A DNA stretch of 5,803 nucleotides, taken from Candidatus Saccharimonadota bacterium (GTDB lineage: Bacteria; Patescibacteriota; Saccharimonadia; Saccharimonadales; Saccharimonadaceae). Shown piece after piece: positions 1 through 4,874 of the stretch. Each line of letters opens with the position of its first letter. Position 1 is the first letter of the stretch. The notes beneath the pieces were generated by a model. It had not been told where the DNA came from and made no database searches. It saw nothing but the letters and a program-made list of their open reading frames with translations. The stretch covers positions 1-5,803 of the forward strand of contig CAJPSL010000032.1 in NCBI GenBank assembly GCA_905373315.1, given 5' to 3'. A program made the translations under genes and the position numbers.

Positions 1-270
1 ATGGTTGCTTGGAAAGAAGCAGCCTCCGCGTACCTGGACGCGCCGCTGACGATGCGACAAGGGGAGGAGTTGGCGGCGATGCCGCCAATCTCGTCGCTAC
101 CCACAGGAGCGTATGACGCTCCTGCTTGGGCATCCCTCGCCTTTTTGGCGACAGGCATCGTACTCGCAGTCATCCAGCGGCACCGTAGAAAGGCCGCTGA
201 AAAAGAAATGGCAGAACTTCTGATCCACCTCTTTGGGGGCGATGAGCCTGAGGAGTCCGAGGAGGACTGA
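1..270 (+). CDS. Small single-pass membrane protein, hypothetical (possibly 5'-partial)
   Basis: I do not recognise the family. The frame is open from the first base of the window, so the ATG at base 1 may be internal to a longer gene. The 89 residues read as a soluble N-terminal stretch, a hydrophobic segment at about residues 41-58 and a basic stop-transfer cluster (RHRRK, about 60-64). A charged tail ends in an acidic run (DEPEESEED). The positive charges after the helix predict N-terminus outside and C-terminus inside. Just before the helix is SLPTGA (about 32-37), which resembles a sortase LPxTG signal but lacks one residue. The 25-residue tail after the basic cluster is also too long for a classical sorting signal. 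An alternative start at base 79 (Met27) has a strong Shine-Dalgarno at 61-69 and would give a 63-residue protein. That the frame is coding is likely; its function is unknown. Confidence 0.55.
   Translation: MVAWKEAASAYLDAPLTMRQGEELAAMPPISSLPTGAYDAPAWASLAFLATGIVLAVIQRHRRKAAEKEMAELLIHLFGGDEPEESEED
61..81 (+). promoter_or_regulatory. Strong internal Shine-Dalgarno and alternative ATG, start codon in a hairpin loop
   Basis: GGGGAGGAG at 61-69 lies nine bases before an in-frame ATG at 79-81. This is a better initiation context than can be judged for the ATG at base 1, whose upstream sequence is outside the window. The start codon falls in a perfect 8-bp hairpin: TTGGCGGC (70-77), a GAT loop (78-80) and GCCGCCAA (81-88). 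The SD therefore sits directly 5' of a stable structure that would hold the initiation codon at its tip. This supports, but does not prove, a 63-residue product. Confidence 0.4.
105..123. other. Perfect 7-bp inverted repeat inside the small ORF
   Basis: AGGAGCG (105-111) pairs with CGCTCCT (117-123) around a 5-base loop. It lies 16 bases after the 70-88 hairpin, so two GC-rich hairpins sit in tandem in the first half of the small membrane ORF. No T-tract follows directly, so it is not a typical intrinsic terminator. A third hairpin, CGCGCC/GGCGCG at 278-296, lies just after the ORF stop codon. No function can be assigned. Confidence 0.35.
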
Positions 271-335
271 GATGCTCCGCGCCAGCAGAAGGCGCGCTAA
301 GATAAATATTCTGTAAAACCGCCAAATCCCGGCGT

Positions 336-369
336 CCCCGCACCACCACGGTGCGGGGTTATTCCTTTT
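336..369 (+). terminator. GC-rich hairpin terminator after the small ORF
   Basis: CCCCGCACC (336-344) and GGTGCGGGG (350-358) form a perfect 9-bp stem with a 5-base loop, followed by the T-rich TTATTCCTTTT. This fits a rho-independent terminator for the plus-strand gene ending at 270. The minus-strand gap gene ends at 387, so its transcript also crosses this hairpin. On that strand a second, weak 4-bp CGCC/GGCG stem (334-320) followed by TTTT could help it terminate. The T-tract is interrupted, so efficiency is uncertain. Confidence 0.6.
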
Positions 370-386
370 CACAATATTCTTCGAGA

Positions 387-1409
387 TTATTCTACTTTCT
401 GCAAATAGTGTCCAACATCCGCCACCAGCTCAACCAGCCGGTTTGAATAGCCCCACTCATTGTCATACCAAACCATGACTTTTATCAAATTACCCCCAAC
501 GACTTTGGTAAGTGGCAAGTCAACAATTCCCGAATATGAGCTACCAATAAAATCGCGACTAACTAAAGGTTCTTCAGAAACGCCCAAAATACCCTGGTAA
601 AAGTTACTTTGTGCGGCTTTTTTGAAGGCCTCATTTACCTGCTCAACCGTCACGTCACGTCTGAGCAGTGCCGTCACGTCGCTGAGCGACACCACTGGTG
701 TTGGTACACGCACACTCAGGCCGTCAAATTTGCCAGTCAGCTGCGGCAACGTTTTGGTCACGGCGATTGCTGCACCCGTTGTTGTCGGCACCATGTTCTC
801 AGCGGCATTACGGCCTTCACGCAAATCCTTGGACGGTGCGTCCTGCAATCTTTGGCTAGCAGTATAGCTATGTACTGTCGTCAGCATTGATTTTTCCACG
901 CCAAACTCTGCGTCCAGGACAGCCATCACTGCGCCCAAACTGTTGGTGGTACAACTGGCATTTGACACAATCGGCGTCGCCGAGGCGATCTTGTCGTCAT
1001 TGGTACCAAATACAATCGTATCAACACCATCAGACTTGGTTGGACCACTGATGACGACGCGTTTCGCACCAGCTTCCAGGTGCTTGCCCGCGCCCTCTTT
1101 GTTAGTAAAGAAGCCAGTCGATTCAATCACTACATCGATATTCATATCTTTCCATGGCAATTGTTGCGGCTCTTTCTCGGCCAAAACTTTGACGGACTGA
1201 CCATCAACGATGAGTTCATTTTCCGTAAACGTCACTTGGCGGCCGTATTCACCGTAGTTGCTGTCGTGCTTGAGGAGATATGCCAGTGTCTTTGTGTCCG
1301 TCAAATCATTGATGGCGACAATCTCTAGGTCGCTCCGCTCACGCGCAATCTTAAACGCATTGCGCCCAATCCGCCCAAAGCCGTTAATTGCTATTCTTGT
1401 TGCTGCCAT
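387..1409 (-). CDS. gap: Glyceraldehyde-3-phosphate dehydrogenase, type I
   Basis: Converts glyceraldehyde 3-phosphate, NAD+ and phosphate to 1,3-bisphosphoglycerate and NADH in cytosolic glycolysis. The protein is complete at 340 residues, the usual family length. The N-terminal Rossmann fold carries INGFGRIGR (8-16) and Asp35 in AINDLTD, the acidic residue that normally favours NAD+ over NADP+. The catalytic cysteine is Cys153 in SNASCTTN and the catalytic histidine is His180 in HSYTASQR. The loop DAPSKDLREGR (190-200) and the C-terminal WYDNEWGYSNR (314-324) are family hallmarks. The DAP loop has Ala where classical bacterial NAD enzymes often have Leu, so some coenzyme flexibility is possible. 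The start is supported by GGGAGGG five bases upstream. It lies 48 bp after the co-directional MFS gene but has its own -10 box, so it is probably transcribed separately, at least in part. Confidence 0.97.
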   Translation of the reverse strand: MAATRIAINGFGRIGRNAFKIARERSDLEIVAINDLTDTKTLAYLLKHDSNYGEYGRQVTFTENELIVDGQSVKVLAEKEPQQLPWKDMNIDVVIESTGFFTNKEGAGKHLEAGAKRVVISGPTKSDGVDTIVFGTNDDKIASATPIVSNASCTTNSLGAVMAVLDAEFGVEKSMLTTVHSYTASQRLQDAPSKDLREGRNAAENMVPTTTGAAIAVTKTLPQLTGKFDGLSVRVPTPVVSLSDVTALLRRDVTVEQVNEAFKKAAQSNFYQGILGVSEEPLVSRDFIGSSYSGIVDLPLTKVVGGNLIKVMVWYDNEWGYSNRLVELVADVGHYLQKVE

Positions 1410-1413
1410 ACTG

Positions 1414-1420
1414 CCCTCCC
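1414..1420 (-). promoter_or_regulatory. Shine-Dalgarno of gap with adjacent small hairpin
   Basis: On the minus strand GGGAGGG ends four bases before the gap ATG and fixes the start at 1409. Just 5' of it is a perfect 5-bp hairpin, GCTAA/TTAGC with a 3-base loop (1422-1434). It leaves the SD exposed between the stem and the start codon. The presence of an SD here contrasts with the transporter and rel genes, which have none. Confidence 0.7.
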
Positions 1421-1444
1421 TGCTAAGCGTTAGCCTTTTCTACT

Positions 1445-1450
1445 ATTATA
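1445..1450 (-). promoter_or_regulatory. -10 box of the gap promoter
   Basis: The minus strand reads a perfect TATAAT at 1450-1445, inside the 48-bp gap between the MFS stop codon and gap. Transcription would start near 1438, giving a leader of about 29 nt that contains the small hairpin and the Shine-Dalgarno. I find no good -35 hexamer at 16-18 bp spacing, and the bases before the box do not form an extended TGn. The call rests on the -10 match and its position. Confidence 0.5.
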
Positions 1451-1457
1451 TACCAAA

Positions 1458-2621
1458 CTATTTTTCTCTTCTAGCATGAAACTCTGCAAACAGACCAATG
1501 CCGATAAATACAACTGTCATAGACCCTGCAACAAAGATACTCGTAGTGTTTGACAAAAAACCAAACAATAATGCACATGGGATAAATATCAGACGACCAA
1601 CAGTGTTGATTACCGAACCAGCACCAGCGCGATATTTTGATGGTAGATAGTGCTGCATTTTTGACGTCAGCGCAAGAACTAGTGCAAACGACAATGTACC
1701 AATGATAAATTGTAGTCCAACGGTTAGCCAAAATGATGGGCTGATAGTCATGCCGATTGCGGAGATGAAGCAGACAGCTAGCGCCAATAGGACTCGTCGT
1801 CGAGTTGCAAAGAAGCGAACAATTGCACCGCCAGAACTATATGTACCCGTGATGATAGCTCCTGCTATACCAAACAATGCCGCCGGCATAGACAACGCCG
1901 CATACCATAGCTGATAGAACTCGCCATTCATTTTCTGTACCAAAAATACTACCAGCATAACAACCACCAGCCAGGCAAGGTCAGGGTTCTTGAAAACAGC
2001 CGCAAACGTACCCTTCGTATGCTCAATCAATTTCGCATCGGTTGATTGTTTGTGAATCGTGGTGTCTCGATAGAACAATAAGACCACTGCTGCTAACCCT
2101 GCAGTAATGATTGTCGCAAAGAACGCCGACCTGAGCGATCTGGCAGACGCCAACCATCCACCCAATAACGCACTGATGATTAAAGCAATACCGCCAAGCA
2201 TCTCAAAGCGCCCCAAAATCTTATCGTAATTTCTTGTATGTCCCTGCTCTTCTTCGAGTAAGTCATAAATCATGGCTGAACCAGTACCACTGGCAAGAGC
2301 ATCAAAGAATCCCCAAAATGCTGCCGACACAACATATAGCGATGGGTCATTACTAATCCACCCAAAATAGCTACTTAACAGCATACTTAAAGCCGACAGG
2401 ATCATGACACCCTTTCGACTCCACCGATCCGCCAGTACGCCAGATGGTACTTCCATTAAGACTGACATTACCGCATAAATCGCTGCCATCAAACCAATAC
2501 TAGCATCATTGAATCCTATGCTGTACATAAATAGTTTTTCAATGGAATACCAAAATACAAAACACAGTAGAAATTTTGCAATGAAGAGTGGCGCTAGGCG
2601 TCGGACGAGCGGATTTTTCAT
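1458..2621 (-). CDS. MFS family transporter, probable drug/multidrug efflux
   Basis: Complete 387-residue integral membrane protein, a normal length for a 12-helix major facilitator. About twelve hydrophobic segments can be seen, roughly at residues 12-34, 41-63, 72-90, 95-118, 138-160, 165-184, 214-232, 240-262, 277-295, 298-320, 335-358 and 360-382. The central cytoplasmic loop (about 185-213) is charged. The loop between helices 2 and 3 carries GVLADRWSRK (61-70), the MFS motif A, with its conserved Gly, Asp and Arg. Met-Glu-Val-Pro-Ser-Gly-Val-Leu-Ala-Asp is typical of the proton-driven DHA1-like efflux group, but the substrate cannot be read from sequence. Upstream in-frame codons offer no other start. 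There is no Shine-Dalgarno: a TGG-TATAAT promoter lies six bases before the ATG, so the mRNA is probably leaderless. Several sampled stretches (about 37-40% GC) are AT-richer than the neighbouring genes, though others are not, so transfer is only a weak possibility. Confidence 0.88.
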   Translation of the reverse strand: MKNPLVRRLAPLFIAKFLLCFVFWYSIEKLFMYSIGFNDASIGLMAAIYAVMSVLMEVPSGVLADRWSRKGVMILSALSMLLSSYFGWISNDPSLYVVSAAFWGFFDALASGTGSAMIYDLLEEEQGHTRNYDKILGRFEMLGGIALIISALLGGWLASARSLRSAFFATIITAGLAAVVLLFYRDTTIHKQSTDAKLIEHTKGTFAAVFKNPDLAWLVVVMLVVFLVQKMNGEFYQLWYAALSMPAALFGIAGAIITGTYSSGGAIVRFFATRRRVLLALAVCFISAIGMTISPSFWLTVGLQFIIGTLSFALVLALTSKMQHYLPSKYRAGAGSVINTVGRLIFIPCALLFGFLSNTTSIFVAGSMTVVFIGIGLFAEFHARREK

Positions 2622-2627
2622 CCCATT

Positions 2628-2636
2628 ATTATACCA
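2628..2636 (-). promoter_or_regulatory. Extended -10 promoter of the MFS gene (leaderless)
   Basis: On the minus strand TGG precedes a perfect TATAAT (2633-2628), giving an extended -10 element. Six bases (AATGGG) separate it from the ATG at 2621, so the usual start point falls on or next to the A of the ATG. The region where a -35 box would lie reads ATATAT, with no consensus match, as is common for extended -10 promoters. No Shine-Dalgarno precedes the gene, which fits leaderless translation. Confidence 0.6.
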
Positions 2637-2639
2637 TAA

Positions 2640-2648
2640 TGTTATACT
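2640..2648 (+). promoter_or_regulatory. Extended -10 promoter of rel (leaderless)
   Basis: TGT precedes TATACT (2643-2648), an extended -10 element with a five-of-six match to TATAAT. Six bases (ATATAT) then lead to the rel ATG at 2655, so the predicted transcript starts at the start codon. No purine-rich Shine-Dalgarno exists in the 33-bp gap. The in-frame codons upstream run into TAA at 2637, so no earlier start is available. The element is the mirror image of the MFS promoter about base 2638. Confidence 0.6.
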
Positions 2649-2654
2649 ATATAT

Positions 2655-4172
2655 ATGACGCGTGAAGAGCTACTCGCCGCAGCTGGGCAAAAGTATGATG
2701 AAGTGCCAGTGCTGGTTTTGGCGAGTGCGATTGATTATGCGACTGAAAAACACGCTGGACAAAAACGCAAAAGCGGTGAGCCGTATATCAATCACCCGCT
2801 GGCAGTGGCCGAGATTTTGATTGAATGGGGTATGGATATTGACACGGTGGTGGCGGGCGTACTGCATGACACGGTCGAGGATACCGACGCGACGCTGGAT
2901 GAGCTGGAGAGTTTATTTGGACGAGATGTGGCGTTTTTGGTGGATGGCGTGACTAAGGTTTCGCAGGCACGTGCTGGCATGCGTAGTCTGGACAGCTATT
3001 TGCCGCACACCAAGGACAATTTGACTAAATTGATGATCGCGGTCGGTGAAGACGTGCGCGTGATTATCATTAAATTGGCGGATCGCTTACACAATATGCG
3101 GACGTTGCAATTTATGTCCCCAGATAAGCAGAAGAAAATTGCTCGCGAGACGATCGAGGTGTTTGCACCGTTGGCAGACCGATTGAACATGGGACGGGTG
3201 CGTGTGCAGCTGGAAGAGTTGAGCTTTAAATATTTGATGCCGAAAGATTTTCACCGCACCAAAAGTTTAATGGATAGTCGATTGAAAAAATCGCAGCGAA
3301 AATTAGACCGCGTCCGCCGTGAAGTTGAAGCACGACTGAAGGAAGAAAAGCTGGTTTTCCAGATGGATGGCCGGGTCAAAAGCGTCTACAGCCTATTCAA
3401 AAAACTTGATAAGGTCGGCGATATTGATAAGATTTATGATTTGATCGCCCTGCGAGTAATTGTCGATGATTTGTCGACGGGATATTTGGTTCTAGGGATT
3501 CTGCACGATATGTATCAGCCGATGTACGAGCGAATCAAAGATTATGTTGCCAACCCAAAGCCGAATGGCTACCAAAGTTTGCACACCACCGTGCAAACGC
3601 CGAGTGGGCAAATTGTTGAATTTCAAATTCGAACCAAAGAGATGCACGAATATGCTGAGCGCGGTTTGGCGGCCAGCTTCCATTACAACGAGCAGAAGCT
3701 GACTGATGCGTACAAAAAAGGCCGCATAGGCGCCATGCCGGCGGATTTGTCGTGGATTCGCGACCTTCAGGAAGCGGCGGCGCTGGCTGGCGAGGGCAAA
3801 CGATTTGACTCTGATAAGTTCCGCATGAAATTATTCTCGGACCGAATTTTCGTTTATTCTCCAAAAGGTGATATCTATGATTTGCCACGCGGTGCTTTCC
3901 CGCTAGATTATGCATATCGCATTCACTCCGACATCGCGGCGCACGCTAGCGGTTTCAAAATCAATGGCGTCATGAAGCCGTTTACCTATCATTTGCGGCA
4001 CGGCGACACCATCGAAGTCTTAACCAATAAATCCGCCCATCCCAAGCCGGACTGGCGCGAGCTGATTATAACGCCTCACGCTAAGGACAAACTGCGTTTG
4101 CAATTGTCGCGTAGCGGCGGCATCTTGCAACAATTAACTGGCGGCGTTTCTTCACTGTTTCGGCATCGATAA
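2655..4172 (+). CDS. rel: Bifunctional (p)ppGpp synthetase/hydrolase, Rel/SpoT family, lacking C-terminal ACT
   Basis: Makes and degrades the alarmone (p)ppGpp in the cytoplasm in response to starvation. The HD hydrolase domain (about 25-150) keeps His47 (INHP), His71-Asp72, Glu75-Asp76 (LHDTVEDT) and Asp143 (LADRLHNMRT), so hydrolysis should be intact. The synthetase domain (about 200-345) keeps GRVKSVYS (239-246), Asp262 in YDLIALRV, NGYQSLH (304-310, stacking Tyr306) and Glu322 in VEFQIRT, so synthesis should be intact too. The usual AAHW near its end reads AASF. A TGS domain follows (about 393-458), then the start of the helical region (PKPDWRELIITPHAKDKLR). The protein ends at 505 residues where full-length family members run past 700, so the zinc-finger/CC and ACT (RRM) domains that contact the ribosome and tRNA are absent. 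No remnant of them is seen in the 165 bp downstream. The divergent start is leaderless. Confidence 0.95.
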   Translation: MTREELLAAAGQKYDEVPVLVLASAIDYATEKHAGQKRKSGEPYINHPLAVAEILIEWGMDIDTVVAGVLHDTVEDTDATLDELESLFGRDVAFLVDGVTKVSQARAGMRSLDSYLPHTKDNLTKLMIAVGEDVRVIIIKLADRLHNMRTLQFMSPDKQKKIARETIEVFAPLADRLNMGRVRVQLEELSFKYLMPKDFHRTKSLMDSRLKKSQRKLDRVRREVEARLKEEKLVFQMDGRVKSVYSLFKKLDKVGDIDKIYDLIALRVIVDDLSTGYLVLGILHDMYQPMYERIKDYVANPKPNGYQSLHTTVQTPSGQIVEFQIRTKEMHEYAERGLAASFHYNEQKLTDAYKKGRIGAMPADLSWIRDLQEAAALAGEGKRFDSDKFRMKLFSDRIFVYSPKGDIYDLPRGAFPLDYAYRIHSDIAAHASGFKINGVMKPFTYHLRHGDTIEVLTNKSAHPKPDWRELIITPHAKDKLRLQLSRSGGILQQLTGGVSSLFRHR

Positions 4173-4202
4173 TCAACGGCGCAGTCTTGAGGCGGAATAT
4201 AA

Positions 4203-4322
4203 AAAACAATATCACCCTCACCTCAGAGGCCGTGACGGGCGCGATAGCCTGTCAGCCGAACGCCACAGGCTGACCGTAGGTCACCTGTAAAGAGCACTCT
4301 GAGTGAGGTGTGATATTGTTTT
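4203..4322. terminator. Large inverted-repeat element in the convergent rel/ppa gap, probable bidirectional terminator
   Basis: This fills most of the 165-bp gap between the ends of rel and ppa. The outer arms, AAAACAATATCAC (4203-4215) and GTGATATTGTTTT (4310-4322), pair perfectly over 13 bp. After a single bulged T4309, six more pairs form (4216-4221 with 4303-4308). After bulged C4222, six more form (4223-4228 with 4297-4302), for about 25 bp in all. Inside are a 5-bp GTGAC/GTCAC stem (4232-4236/4280-4284) and one of two competing 7-bp hairpins. The plus strand ends in TTGTTTT and the minus strand in TTGTTTTTT, so termination in both directions is plausible. The 120-nt size and GC-rich interior are unusual for a terminator. 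A small structured RNA or a MITE-like repeat are alternatives. I see no clear target-site duplication and no coding frame. Confidence 0.65.
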
Positions 4323-4337
4323 ATCGCCTAGATGTTC

Positions 4338-4871
4338 TTACGCTTGCTCGCTCCAGCGAATGATTGAATCGCGGATGATTTGCTTGGCGCGCTCAATATC
4401 ACCAAAGCCCTTGACGACTGTCGAGCCTGGTTTCTTTATATCTTTGTAGTGATTGAAATGATGCTCAATTTGTTTGAGCAGTTGTGGCGGTAAGTCTTCC
4501 AATGAGTTAATAGCATCGCCGGTGTTGCGGTCATCAGCTGGCACCACGATCACCTTATCGTCAACTTCTTCATCATCAACAAACTCCAAAACACCGATAA
4601 CCTTTGCTTCCATGAAAATGCCTGTTGTCAGCGGCTGGTCGGTGATGATCAAGGCGTCCAATTCATCGCCGTCTTCGTCCAAGGTCTGCGGGATGAAACC
4701 GTAGTTAGTTGGCTTGGCGAAAATTGCTGGCTCAACGCGGTCCAGCTGCATCACTGCTAGCTCACGGTTCCATTCAATCTTGTGGTTTGAGCCCTGCGGG
4801 ATCTCAACGACAACATTCACGATGCCGTTTTCTACGTCACCCGGTGTTAAAATTTGATTGAAGTCTGCCAT
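4338..4871 (-). CDS. ppa: Inorganic pyrophosphatase, family I
   Basis: Hydrolyses pyrophosphate to two phosphates with Mg2+ in the cytosol, pulling nucleic acid, protein and nucleotide synthesis forward. The protein is complete at 177 residues, the normal bacterial length. The active site is intact by comparison with the E. coli enzyme: Lys31 and Glu33 (HKIEW), Arg45 (LDR), Tyr57 (NYGFIP), Asp67, Asp69 and Asp72 (EDGDELDAL), Asp99, Asp104 and Lys106 (DDEEVDDK), and Tyr142-Lys143 (HYK). The start is set by AGGAG six bases upstream. That Shine-Dalgarno lies within the last codons of trxB, whose stop is only 3 bp before this ATG, so translation is probably coupled and the two genes share a transcript. 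The large inverted repeat begins about 15 bp after the stop codon. Confidence 0.97.
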   Translation of the reverse strand: MADFNQILTPGDVENGIVNVVVEIPQGSNHKIEWNRELAVMQLDRVEPAIFAKPTNYGFIPQTLDEDGDELDALIITDQPLTTGIFMEAKVIGVLEFVDDEEVDDKVIVVPADDRNTGDAINSLEDLPPQLLKQIEHHFNHYKDIKKPGSTVVKGFGDIERAKQIIRDSIIRWSEQA

Positions 4872-4874
4872 GAT

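Noticed and set aside
97..372. Minus-strand 91-codon frame opposite the small ORF and through the terminator
   Set aside because: It runs through the 336-358 terminator hairpin, has no Shine-Dalgarno and no recognisable sequence.
609..890. Plus-strand open frames opposite gap
   Set aside because: gap is unambiguous on the other strand. These Cys/His-rich frames show no domain and no convincing start signal.
1422..1440. Plus-strand terminator (GCTAA/TTAGC stem followed by CTTTTCT)
   Set aside because: No plus-strand gene ends nearby, the stem is only 5 bp, and it sits in the gap leader where a role on the minus strand is equally likely.
3535..3915. 126-codon open frame on the minus strand inside rel
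   Set aside because: It lies entirely opposite the conserved synthetase and TGS coding sequence, resembles no protein family and has composition typical of an antisense shadow.
4203..4322. SRP RNA, tmRNA or tRNA in the convergent gap
   Set aside because: The conserved SRP GGAAGG/AGCAG core and any tRNA-like arms with a T-loop are missing. Only the nested stems can be supported.
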